Shown here: piece after piece, positions 55,328-62,568 of the stretch | Numbering within the stretch: position 1 is the first letter of the stretch | Layout: each line of letters opens with the position of its first letter | Source of the DNA: Pseudomonadota bacterium | GTDB taxonomy: Bacteria; Pseudomonadota; Alphaproteobacteria; Puniceispirillales; Marisalimonadaceae | DNA length: 64,000 nt | NCBI GenBank assembly: GCA_027625145.1 | Contig: JAQBXK010000005.1 | Location: 34,952 to 98,951, forward strand | Direction of reading: 5' to 3' | Made by a program: the position numbers and the translations under genes | Notes under the pieces: model-generated | What the model was told of the DNA's origin: nothing | The model's input: only the letters and a program-made list of their open reading frames with translations | Database searches by the model: none

Positions 55328-56509
55328 ATGAACAAAAAATACGATGTTATAATTATTGGAGCAGGCGCAGCAGGATTAATGTCAGCTATAGAAGCTGGAA
55401 AAAGAGGGAAAATAGTCTGCTTAATTGATCATTCAACAAAAATAGCCGAAAAAATAAGAATTTCAGGTGGTGGAAGATGTAATTTTACAAATTTATATTG
55501 TAATCCAAGTAATTTTTTATCTAATAACAAACATTTCTGCAAATCAGCTTTTGCAAAATATACTCAAAATGATTTTATAGATTTAATAAAAAAACATAAT
55601 ATTGAGTTTTTTGAAAAAAAATTAGGACAACTATTTTGCAATACATCTGCTAAAGAAATTATTGATATGCTAGTTGAAGAATGTATTGAACATAATGTAG
55701 AGATCAATTTAGAAACCAAAATAACTAGTTTATCTAAGATTGAAAATGCATATCTAATAAAAACAAACAAAGGAACATACACATCTAAATCTATGGTTAT
55801 TGCCACAGGAGGCTTGTCTATTCCAAAAATTGGAGCAAGTGATTTTGGCTACAGGATTGCCAAACAATTTGATTTAAAGGTTACTGACTTATTACCCGCG
55901 TTAGTACCTTTAACATTTGAAGCAAAAGAATTAGAGTTTTGCATATCCTTAGCTGGAGTATCATTAAATGCTTCTGTTACATTTGATAAAACTATTTTTA
56001 ATGAAGGTTTAATTTTTACTCATAGAGGAATAAGTGGCCCTTCAATTTTGCAAATTTCGTCTTATTGGAAAGCGGGACAACCAATAAGCATCAACTTATT
56101 ACCTGAACTCAATATGGATTTAATTTTAAAACAAAGACGCGGCAAAACCCCCAAACAAGCTTTATCTAATGTTTTATCAGATTATCTTCCGAATAAATTA
56201 GCCTTAGCTATATGTAATAAATTTTTAATTAATCAAAAAATTGCAGATGCATCTAATGACACTTTAAAAAAATTATCATATTTTATTAATAACTGGATTG
56301 TTTACCCAAATGGAACTGAAGGTTATAAAACAGCTGAAGTTACACTTGGAGGGATTGATACAAAAGAAATTTCATCCTCTACAATGGAATGTATCAAACA
56401 TCCTGGGTTATTTTTTATTGGTGAAGTTTTAGATGTAACAGGACATTTGGGTGGACATAATTTTCAATGGGCTTGGTCATCAGGTTTTGTGGCAGGACAA
56501 AATGTCTAA
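55328..56509 (+). CDS. NAD(P)/FAD-dependent oxidoreductase, YhiN/HI0933 family
   Basis: A 393-residue flavoprotein. The FAD loop IIGAGAAGLMSAIEAGKRG is near the N-terminus, followed by KIRISGGGRCNFTN, the family signature, then VIATGGLSIPKIGASDFGY, and the C-terminal EVLDVTGHLGGHNFQWAWSSG. The function of the family is unclear; members reduce unsaturated or keto substrates (BaiN) or act in cofactor maturation. I begin at ATG 55328; a TTG three codons earlier exists but adds nothing. It is convergent with the LysR-type gene, one base apart, and divergent from the helicase with about 190 bases between. Confidence 0.86.
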   Translation: MNKKYDVIIIGAGAAGLMSAIEAGKRGKIVCLIDHSTKIAEKIRISGGGRCNFTNLYCNPSNFLSNNKHFCKSAFAKYTQNDFIDLIKKHNIEFFEKKLGQLFCNTSAKEIIDMLVEECIEHNVEINLETKITSLSKIENAYLIKTNKGTYTSKSMVIATGGLSIPKIGASDFGYRIAKQFDLKVTDLLPALVPLTFEAKELEFCISLAGVSLNASVTFDKTIFNEGLIFTHRGISGPSILQISSYWKAGQPISINLLPELNMDLILKQRRGKTPKQALSNVLSDYLPNKLALAICNKFLINQKIADASNDTLKKLSYFINNWIVYPNGTEGYKTAEVTLGGIDTKEISSSTMECIKHPGLFFIGEVLDVTGHLGGHNFQWAWSSGFVAGQNV

Positions 56510-56510
56510 G

Positions 56511-57455
56511 TTAAATTGCTGCTCTTTTAGCGGCATCAGAATTATGATCACCTGTTTCATCCCAGTAAGGAACTGGACCATAAATTTCTATTAAAAAGTC
56601 AAGAAACGCCCTTACCTTTGGTGACAAATGTTTACCACTTGGGTATACGGCATAAATAGGATAATCTTCTTGAACATATTCATCTAGTATTGAAACCAAT
56701 GTCCCTGCAGCGATATGTCTTCCAACAACAAACCTAGATAACATAGCTAAACCACCGCCATTAATTGCCGATCGAAGAATAGCGTCTCCATGGTTTAATT
56801 GTAACATTCCTTTTGCATGTATTAATCTTATCTTTCCATCCACAAGAAAATGCCAATCATTAAAAGGACTTCCATTTCTAAATGAAATTATATCATGCTT
56901 ATCCAAATCATCTGGGTGGTTAGGCCTGCCCTTTCTTTTTATATATGAAGGAGAAGCAAATAAAGTTCTTGGATTTGGAGCAAGTTTTCTAGCTATTAGA
57001 GATGAGTCTTTCATCAAAGCTATTCGAATTCCAAGATCAATATTATTATCAATTAAATCTAATTCATTATCAGAAATAATCATTTCTATTTCTACCTCAG
57101 GATACCTTTCTCTAAAAAGAGGAAGATGAGGAGCTACATGTCTGTATGAAAAAGTACTAGGCGCTGTAATTCTTAAGTGTCCACGTGGAGCATTTGTTGC
57201 GCTTGAAACAGCTGCTTCAGCTTCATCAACATCTCCAATAATTCGTCTTGCTCTATCAAGATAAGCAAATCCTACTTCAGTTAATGAAACAGAACGAGTT
57301 GTTCTATTTAATAATCTAGCTCCTAAACGATCTTCAAGAGCAGAAATATTTTTAGAAACAACAGAAGGAGATAAATCCATTTGCCTTCCTGCTTTTGCAA
57401 GAGAACCGTTATCAGCAATAGAAACAAAAACTCTCATCCCTGATAATAAATCCAT
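56511..57455 (-). CDS. LysR-type transcriptional regulator
   Basis: A 314-residue LTTR from ATG 57455, which has GAGGA eight bases upstream; ten more codons are open but unlikely. The winged helix-turn-helix spans 1-60 (DNGSLAKAGRQMDLSPSVVSKNISALEDRLGARLL shows the fold; key residues are A, S and the RLG wing start). LNRTTRSVSLTEVG follows, and the effector-binding domain (GHLRITAPSTFSYRHVAPHL onward, about 82-290) matches the large CrgA/PecT-like group. The target cannot be told; its neighbours are a convergent flavoprotein and the serine tRNA. Confidence 0.87.
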   Translation of the reverse strand: MDLLSGMRVFVSIADNGSLAKAGRQMDLSPSVVSKNISALEDRLGARLLNRTTRSVSLTEVGFAYLDRARRIIGDVDEAEAAVSSATNAPRGHLRITAPSTFSYRHVAPHLPLFRERYPEVEIEMIISDNELDLIDNNIDLGIRIALMKDSSLIARKLAPNPRTLFASPSYIKRKGRPNHPDDLDKHDIISFRNGSPFNDWHFLVDGKIRLIHAKGMLQLNHGDAILRSAINGGGLAMLSRFVVGRHIAAGTLVSILDEYVQEDYPIYAVYPSGKHLSPKVRAFLDFLIEIYGPVPYWDETGDHNSDAAKRAAI

Positions 57456-57606
57456 ATAATTGTCCTCAAATAAAAAACAATTCATATCATAACAAAAATT
57501 ATTTTAGAAGGTAACATTAAAAAAACTTGAAATAATTACTCCATTTGAGTAATAGAAGAGTACATACGGCGTGAAGTAGGCCATTCTAGACATAAAACGA
57601 AGCTGC

Positions 57607-57698
57607 GGAGGGGTGGCCGAGTGGCTGAAGGCGCCGGTTTGCTAAATCGTTAAAGGGAGAAATCCCTTTCGGGGGTTCGAATCCCCCTCCCTCCGCCA
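57607..57698 (+). tRNA. tRNA-Ser (GCT anticodon)
   Basis: GGAGGGG pairs with TCCCTCC as acceptor stem, D-arm TGGCCGAGTGGCTGAAGGC follows, anticodon loop TTGCTAA gives GCT, a long variable arm (AGGGAGAAATCCCT) marks a class II tRNA, and GGGGGTTCGAATCCCCC is the T-arm. The discriminator is G57695 and CCA is encoded at 57696-57698. It would read AGC/AGU serine codons. Just downstream the gene content changes to small and mobile-like genes, so this tRNA is a likely integration site. Confidence 0.95.
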
Positions 57699-57805
57699 TA
57701 ATAAACCATTAAGATATTGATTTTATTGAATTTAAAATTACAACAAAATTTCTACCCACAACGCTACCCACAATGAAGTATAAGAATAAACTCAAATATT
57801 ATTTC

Positions 57806-57910
57806 GGGGTTACTGCACCCTTTTCCTAATCAAGATTGATCTTTGGTCAAGGGGCGGTCTGCCCATTGACCGTTGTCCATGGATCATGGACCAGGGTTCA
57901 TTGATGGGTT
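57806..57910. repeat. 105-bp dyad-containing repeat, copy 1
   Basis: Matches 59386-59490 at 101 of 105 positions in the same orientation. Three dyads lie in series: ATCAA/TTGAT (57829-57840), GGTCAA-GGGC/GCCC-TTGACC (57845-57871, loop GGTCT) and GTCCATG/CATGGAC (57875-57891, loop GAT). All four differences between copies fall in loops or linkers or keep pairing as G-U, which suggests that the folded form matters. Confidence 0.85.
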
Positions 57911-57927
57911 GTTGGAGTTGGTGTTAG

Positions 57928-57985
57928 GTAGTTTTGTTTAAAGTCTTGAGTTATTGAAATAACTCAAGACTTTAAACAAAACTAC
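57928..57985. repeat. Perfect 28-bp inverted repeat with 2-base spacer
   Basis: The arm at 57928-57955 (GTAGTTTTGTTTAAAGTCTT then GAGTTATT) is followed by GA and by its exact reverse complement at 57958-57985. It is far longer than a terminator stem and has no T-run. It may be a cruciform-forming site, the fused ends of a deleted insertion element, or a small MITE. A flanking GTTGG/CCAAC pair extends the symmetry imperfectly. Confidence 0.9.
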
Positions 57986-58034
57986 TTCACTGCCAACAAA
58001 ATTTGAAAATAGTACAGAACACCCTAAATATATT

Positions 58035-58310
58035 GTGATAACAAGAGCAGAAGCATCAATGTCTAATAAAGATAAATTTCTAAATTGTATAAATGATACT
58101 GCTTCTTGTTTTAAGGATAATGGTGCCATTACCCTAAGGTTTGGTAATTTATTAACTGGCTCTAATATAGGTAATTATCTTTTAGGAGTAGGCTATCCGT
58201 CAATGGATGCTATAGAAAAAACATATGATGAGTTATTGGCTCATAGTTCCTATAGGGAGCTCATGACTTTTGCGAAGGTCAATATGAGAAATATAATTAA
58301 AATTCTCTAA
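58035..58310 (+). CDS. Small dimeric alpha/beta-barrel-like protein, probably 5'-truncated
   Basis: A frame of 91 residues from GTG 58035 (an ATG lies at 58059). [21 protein letters not shown] followed by HSSYRELM looks like the second half of a ferredoxin-like barrel of the ABM/NIPSNAP kind, where a strand is followed by a helix and the 'A-S-Y-R-E-L' turn. The coding frame extends upstream without a start codon into the right arm of the 28-bp inverted repeat (residues [14 protein letters not shown] before the GTG), which suggests that the original N-terminus was lost when the repeat arrived. It may therefore be a pseudogene. No function can be assigned. Confidence 0.5.
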   Translation: MITRAEASMSNKDKFLNCINDTASCFKDNGAITLRFGNLLTGSNIGNYLLGVGYPSMDAIEKTYDELLAHSSYRELMTFAKVNMRNIIKIL

Positions 58311-58358
58311 GTATATTTTAAATTTATTAGAGACTTTTATGAAGTCTCTAATTACCTC

Positions 58359-58661
58359 TTATTCTTTATTATTTGCTGATACCTTGACCTCACCATGGTA
58401 GGCAATTTCTTTAGGTGATAATGAATTCGGAATACTATTATATTGAGAAAGATAACTTCTTACCTCTTTCATGTGTTTTTCATCATCATATTCCCATATG
58501 CTCGTAACTTGATTTTTTTGGTCAACGTTTTGAATTATTTTCATATTCAGTTTTAAATCAGTATTATGTGATTCGCTTGCTATCTTTTCGCACAGTACAA
58601 TGAACATATTTGCATGCTCGACGCTTTGAAATGTTCTTACTGTAAGCCTTATAATAGACAT
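58359..58661 (-). CDS. Small antibiotic-biosynthesis-monooxygenase-like protein
   Basis: A 100-residue protein. IIRLTVRTFQSVEHANMFIVLCEKIASES opens a ferredoxin-like barrel (strand then helix; shown here as IIRLTVRTF and ANMFIVLCEKIA), and VTSIWEYDDEKHMKEVRSYLSQ gives the second strand-helix unit as in ABM-domain and stress-responsive small barrel proteins. No catalytic residue pattern stands out. It is convergent with the truncated barrel-like gene at 58035-58310, which may be a distant relative. AAGG lies upstream of ATG 58661 at a longer than usual spacing. Confidence 0.6.
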   Translation of the reverse strand: MSIIRLTVRTFQSVEHANMFIVLCEKIASESHNTDLKLNMKIIQNVDQKNQVTSIWEYDDEKHMKEVRSYLSQYNSIPNSLSPKEIAYHGEVKVSANNKE

Positions 58662-58779
58662 ATGTTAAATATCCTTTATGATTTATTTTTAATATAACTA
58701 TTACCACATCGATTTACAAATAAAATAAAACCTCTTACTGTAATTTTGAAAAGTTAAATTCTTTGTTAAGGTAAATATT

Positions 58780-59237
58780 ATGAAAAAACCTTTTTATGCA
58801 CAAGACTTTACTAAGGGACAAATTTTTAATCTTGGTAAAAAAATATTACCAAGGATGAAATTATTGAATTTGCAAAAAAATATGACCCATTTCCATTTCA
58901 CTTAGATGAAGAGGAAGCATCTAAAACTGTATTTGGAGGCTTGATTTCTAGCGGTTGGCAAACTGCTCTTATTTGGTTAAGCATGATGCATGAAATGTTT
59001 CTTACATATGAGACAATAATGGGTTCCCCAGGTCATGATTCAATGATTTGGAAAAATCCAGTTCGACCTGGTGACACATTAACTGGTACATTGGAAATTT
59101 TAGACAGTAAAATCTCAAAAAGTCGTCCAGAAATTGGTTTTGTAAAATATAAGACAGAATTAATTAATCAGGATTCCAAGCAAGTTTTTTTCACAGAGAG
59201 TACTCTAATAATTAAATCAAAATCCCACATTTTGTAA
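58780..59237 (+). pseudogene. MaoC-family dehydratase with a one-base frameshift
   Basis: Reading from ATG 58780 gives KKPFYAQDFTKGQIFNLGKK, then a stop. Adding one base in the A7 run at 58837-58843 restores the MaoC sequence NITKDEIIEFAKKYDPFPFH, LDEEEASKTVFGGLISSGWQ and the remainder to 59237, a full length of about 152 residues. The hot-dog active-site residues are in YDPFPFHLD. The remainder, to PGDTLTGTLEILDSK, is intact. So the gene is either freshly broken, corrected by slippage on the A-run, or hit by a sequencing error. Intact members hydrate enoyl-CoA. A Shine-Dalgarno-like AAGG precedes the start. Confidence 0.82.
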
Positions 59238-59385
59238 TCGGCTTTTCATCAAATTTTTGAAACCTATTAAAATTTAAGGAGGGGGTGTCAGCCAAAGTGA
59301 TCTCTAACCAATTGATTTGAATCAATAAAATAGTAGGCTATTAATCTTGTCCCACTAATTGTCCCACAAAATATTTGTAAAGTAG

Positions 59386-59490
59386 GGGGTTACTGCACCC
59401 TTTTCCTAATCAAGATTGATCTTTGGTCAAGGGGTGCTCTGCCCATTGACCGTAGTCCATGGACCATGGACCAGGGTTCATTGATGGGTT
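59386..59490. repeat. 105-bp dyad-containing repeat, copy 2
   Basis: Second copy of the element at 57806-57910, offset by exactly 1580 bases. Differences are C/T and G/C in the first hairpin, T/A between dyads and T/C in the loop of the second. Preceded by CCCACTAATTGTCCCACAA, again two CCCAC words 12 bases apart as before copy 1. The membrane protein gene ends nine bases after it. Confidence 0.85.
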
Positions 59491-59498
59491 GGTGTTTG

Positions 59499-60398
59499 TT
59501 ATTTAGCACTTTTTTTATCTGATAATATTGTATAAATAATAGAAAGCATTAGGCCAGAACTCATCGCACCTGATAAAAATGGACCAGCATAATTGATTAT
59601 ATTTTCCCAAGTTTCGTTGCCCAATATAAATAATAATATACCCCAAAAAAATAATTGAGACAAACCTCCAAACATGAATGAAGTACTGAATAGTTGTATC
59701 ATTTCTAAAAATGAAAGTGATACGTTTCTATAAAAATTTATTCCCTCATTGGTTATTAATAAAAAGAAAAAAAAGAATGATATTAACATCCCAGCATCAA
59801 ACATTTGAAACATTTCATCTCTATTTTCTGTATAATCAGGATAGAATTCCAATCTAATAATTGTTAAACATATTAAACCAGTTATATAACTCAAAACCAA
59901 ACCAAGTAACGAGTTTTTAAGGTATCCACCTGAATGGCGCTTATTAAATATTTTTTGTGCAGTTTGTTCTTCAGTTGATAAAGAAATATTATTTTGTTTT
60001 TCAAGGTTATCAGCTCTTATTTCATTATTTATATCTTTAGTAACATCTTTAAATTCAGAAAAATCTACAATTCTTTTGAAAATAAAAAATACTAAAAAGT
60101 TGAAAACAAACAAAGATAAGAAAAAAAGTAATAATAACTCGCTCTTATTCTCAGTGTAGAAGAAAACTAGCATTCCACCTGGAATTAAAATTAAAAAGGA
60201 TGAAGTAAAAAATCCACATTTATAAACATATGGTTTTGTATAACTTAAAGTAAATATAAAATATACAAGAACTCCAACTCCTATAAGCATTGACATTTCT
60301 CTGGAAAAACCAACAAAAAAATCAGTTACTAATAATGAAATTCCAAGCATAAAAAATATATAAGACCAAATTAATGGGAATATAGAAGTCTTTTTCAT
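59499..60398 (-). CDS. Multi-pass membrane protein of unknown function
   Basis: A 299-residue protein with about eight hydrophobic helices: roughly 8-28, 33-52, 60-80, 85-110, 165-185, 200-220, 235-255 and 270-290. A polar stretch between 113 and 155 (DFSEFKDVTKDINNEIRAD, then EEQTAQKIFNKRH) would be cytoplasmic. I recognise no family. It lies between repeat copy 2 and a 250-base spacer, alone on the reverse strand. Hydrophobic content and a clear ATG make it a real gene, but transport or other roles cannot be inferred. Confidence 0.7.
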   Translation of the reverse strand: MKKTSIFPLIWSYIFFMLGISLLVTDFFVGFSREMSMLIGVGVLVYFIFTLSYTKPYVYKCGFFTSSFLILIPGGMLVFFYTENKSELLLLFFLSLFVFNFLVFFIFKRIVDFSEFKDVTKDINNEIRADNLEKQNNISLSTEEQTAQKIFNKRHSGGYLKNSLLGLVLSYITGLICLTIIRLEFYPDYTENRDEMFQMFDAGMLISFFFFFLLITNEGINFYRNVSLSFLEMIQLFSTSFMFGGLSQLFFWGILLFILGNETWENIINYAGPFLSGAMSSGLMLSIIYTILSDKKSAK

Positions 60399-60648
60399 TT
60401 TTTAATTCATAATCTTATTTTAAAATAAACAAATTTATTCAATCATAAAAAAGAAATAAAAGGAAATATTTAAAGCTAATAAAAATATAAATTTACACTA
60501 CCCTTAGTACGGTCATAGATGAGCGTTGGTCCGTGGTTCTTGGATATTTAACAGTCTTGCCTTGAATTAACCTTTACCTTTAATATTAATTTTGATTAGA
60601 CTGTGAGTATGAAAATATAAAATTAGTCTAAATATAGTGAGTGTAAAC

Positions 60649-60936
60649 ATGGATAATGATCATGAATATAAAGGTGAGATCAAAGATTTTCTTGCTGATG
60701 GACATGGTACCTACATTCATTCGAATGGAGATAGATACAAAGGTGAATTCAAAAATTACGAGAAGTGCGGACAGGGCACTTCTAGCTATCCAACCGGAGA
60801 TAAATACGTAGGTACATTTAAAAACGATTCCAGAAATGGACAAGGTACTTATACTTTTCATTATGAAGATAAGTATAAAGGTGGATTTAAAGATGGTTTA
60901 CGTCAGGGTCAAGGCACCTATACCTTCGCGGACTGA
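60649..60936 (+). CDS. MORN-repeat protein
   Basis: A 95-residue protein made almost entirely of four MORN repeats: YKGEIKDFLADGHGTYIH, YKGEFKNYEKCGQGTSSY, YVGTFKNDSRNGQGTYTF and YKGGFKDGLRQGQGTYTF. I start at ATG 60649; a GTG four codons earlier is possible. MORN repeats mediate membrane or protein contact and in bacteria often sit in secreted or effector-like proteins, but no signal peptide is present here. The protein ends just after the fourth repeat, so it may be complete or shortened at the C-terminus. Isolated within the putative element. Confidence 0.75.
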   Translation: MDNDHEYKGEIKDFLADGHGTYIHSNGDRYKGEFKNYEKCGQGTSSYPTGDKYVGTFKNDSRNGQGTYTFHYEDKYKGGFKDGLRQGQGTYTFAD

Positions 60937-61091
60937 CTTGTAATAAAAGGTTTTTTAAAAAATAATTTAAGGTTTTTGAATAAAACCTAATTACTTAATT
61001 ATATTAAAATAGTTAATTTAAAGAAATAAAAATATTGGCACGTCATTTCATTCTTGCTTCATTTAAGCTTTAAGGCCTATCTATTTTTATT

Positions 61092-61493
61092 TCAACAAGA
61101 TGGTTGATTAGGTGTGCCACAAAGTAATACTCCATCTCCATAAGTTTCATCTACAATTTTAAATAATAGAAAACCATTTTTATCCCAATGACAAAATGCG
61201 GTATGAGTAAAACCATCTTTGGTAGTTTGTTCAAAGATATAATATAAGTCTTTAGAAAACCAACCAGGTTTTTTTGAACGTACCAATTTCCAACTATTCC
61301 GAGATGGTTTTTCAACACCTTCTCCTCTAAAACTGTCATTTAATCTAAAAGACCAATGACCATGTCTATTGACAAGTGTTTCACAATATTGTTCCTTTTT
61401 TTTGCTAGGAACATTATCTGCTAGATCTAATCTTGCTCCTAAAGTACTAAAAGAGACTAAAAAACATGAAGTTAATATTAAAATAATTCTCAT
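61092..61493 (-). CDS. Small secreted protein of unknown function
   Basis: A 133-residue protein with a signal peptide (ILILTSCFLVSFSTLGARL; cleavage probably after LGA near 20, although the Cys at 10 is within the hydrophobic stretch). The mature part has RHGHWSFRLNDSFRGEG, WFSKDLYYIFEQ and four cysteines, two at the C-terminus (LLCGTPNQPSC), consistent with a disulfide-bonded periplasmic protein. No family recognised. Starts at ATG 61493; flanked by spacers on both sides. Confidence 0.62.
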   Translation of the reverse strand: MRIILILTSCFLVSFSTLGARLDLADNVPSKKKEQYCETLVNRHGHWSFRLNDSFRGEGVEKPSRNSWKLVRSKKPGWFSKDLYYIFEQTTKDGFTHTAFCHWDKNGFLLFKIVDETYGDGVLLCGTPNQPSC

Positions 61494-61536
61494 AATAATC
61501 TACTCAATAAAACATGGTCAATATAACACCATCTAA

Positions 61537-61590
61537 GGACCATGGGTCAAGGATAATGCAACCTATGATCATGATCCACTGACCATGGAC
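61537..61590. repeat. Degenerate relative of the 105-bp repeat
   Basis: GGACCATGGGTCAAGG (61537-61552) and GACCATGGAC (61581-61590) with the palindrome GATCATGATC (61567-61576) between them reuse the words of the 105-bp element but in different order. It may be a decayed third copy or an independent set of the same motif. Confidence 0.4.
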
Positions 61591-61613
61591 GTTAGTTTCA
61601 AGTAACCACACTG

Positions 61614-61642
61614 CTGATAAGTGTATTAATTTGTGGTATAAT
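61614..61642 (+). promoter_or_regulatory. Sigma70-type promoter placing the start at the ATG
   Basis: TATAAT (61637-61642) with CTGATA 17 bases upstream (61614-61619, four of six matches to TTGACA). A transcript start about seven bases after TATAAT would fall at 61649-61651, on the ATG of the HGGxSTG gene, so its mRNA could be leaderless. No Shine-Dalgarno is visible. Confidence 0.5.
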
Positions 61643-61650
61643 AAAACCTC

Positions 61651-62031
61651 ATGATAGGTAATATTCACAAGATAACAAAAAGAAACCTTTTAAAAGGTAT
61701 ACCCTGGCGTTTTGGGCCTAATTGGCCAGGTCAAAGATGTGAAGCAAAAACCAGAAGAGGTACACTATGTCAAAGACCAGCCAGGTTACCAGTGGGTCGT
61801 TGCAGGCTTCATGGTGGTGATAGTACTGGGCCTAGAACCAAGGACGGTCTTAAACGACTCATAGAATCTAAAATTAAGCATGGAAGATTTACAAAAGCTG
61901 AGCGTGAAAAGGCCAACCAAATATCTGAGAAAAGACGCAAGATACAAAATGAACTTAAGGAGTTAGAATCATGGTTCGTTGACTACGGTCATTTGGAGAA
62001 GAACTGGCGCAAAGATTGGGACAAATTCTAA
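61651..62031 (+). CDS. HGGxSTG domain protein
   Basis: A 126-residue basic protein. RCEAKTRRGTLCQRPARLP and CRLHGGDSTGPRTKDGLKR show the C-x-A-x-T..G-x-x-C..RLHGG-x-STG-x-RT pattern of a phage- and plasmid-associated family whose Cys and His probably bind zinc. The C-terminal half is a charged helix (EKRRKIQNELKELESW). Family members often lie near terminase or packaging genes but their role is not established. It has its own sigma70-like promoter and may be translated from a leaderless mRNA. Confidence 0.78.
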   Translation: MIGNIHKITKRNLLKGIPWRFGPNWPGQRCEAKTRRGTLCQRPARLPVGRCRLHGGDSTGPRTKDGLKRLIESKIKHGRFTKAEREKANQISEKRRKIQNELKELESWFVDYGHLEKNWRKDWDKF

Positions 62032-62181
62032 AATTTAGAAACTATATTTCTATTATAATAACTTTCTTGGAGGGTTACTGTGTGCAAATCGGGATAGTCA
62101 AATTTTATCGACGAAAGGGGCACCCTCTTAAAAGAAGTAAGTGGTCCTATGTTCATGACCTTTATTGTTGGTATTGCAGAT

Positions 62182-62517
62182 TCACTCGAGTGTTTTTTTA
62201 TTTGGGTTAAGGCTATGATGAAGGACTGAGGTTCGTCCAGGACGTCTCTCTACCCAATAATCCTTAACATCCTTGTCAATATTTTTAAGAACTCTAGACC
62301 TTTGATCACTGTTATTTATCCCAGCGCTATCCCATTCTTTTAGTGAGAGAGCCAAGCTGGTCTTAGCAGGATACGACATATTCATAAAAGCACGTGCCAC
62401 TAGTATAAGTCGTGCAGTTGGATCTGGAATGTTTTGCTTAATCCAGCCAAAAGAAACTGGGCCTTTCAAAAATAACTTATCACGTTTTGCTCTTTGGACA
62501 TCTCTTCGATCACTCAT
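62182..62517 (-). CDS. Small winged-helix-like phage/plasmid protein
   Basis: A 111-residue protein starting at ATG 62517. LKGPVSFGWIKQNIPDPTARLILVARAFMN (LKGPVSFGW and ARLILVARAFMN are the key parts) and RSRVLKNIDKDVKDYWVERRPGRTSVLHH follow a short regulator family of conjugative and phage elements ('KGP-x-x-x-x-W-L ... A-L ... R.L..LE..G.....RR-x-G-R'). The last part would be the wing of a helix-turn-helix. It lies 51 bases after the DNA polymerase gene on the same strand and may be cotranscribed. Precise function unknown. Confidence 0.6.
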   Translation of the reverse strand: MSDRRDVQRAKRDKLFLKGPVSFGWIKQNIPDPTARLILVARAFMNMSYPAKTSLALSLKEWDSAGINNSDQRSRVLKNIDKDVKDYWVERRPGRTSVLHHSLNPNKKTLE

Positions 62518-62568
62518 GTTAGTACCCCATAGTTATTATTAAGGAGAATAATAAGGATAAAGATACGG

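Larger units (their letters stand above)
57699..58034. other. Gene-free stretch after the tRNA
   Basis: These 336 bases hold no convincing gene. They contain two CCCAC words 12 bases apart (CCCACAACGCTACCCACAA at about 57757-57775), the first 105-bp repeat and the 28-bp inverted repeat. The frame that enters the gene at 58035 is open back into the right arm of that inverted repeat without a start codon. Confidence 0.6.

Noticed and set aside
57938..58129. Reverse-strand frame of 63 residues across the 28-bp inverted repeat
   Set aside because: It arises from the palindrome itself and the antisense of the small-barrel gene; composition and motifs give no support.
59278..59294. GGAGGGGGTGTCAGCCA as a partial copy of the serine tRNA (possible att site)
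   Set aside because: Only the GGAGGGG start resembles the tRNA; the rest does not align and no 3' tRNA end is present, so it does not qualify as an attachment repeat.
62016..62210. Forward frame of 64 residues after the HGGxSTG gene
   Set aside because: It overlaps the previous gene and the 3' end of the small winged-helix gene, has no Shine-Dalgarno and no domain; its Cys/Tyr-rich composition looks like noise.
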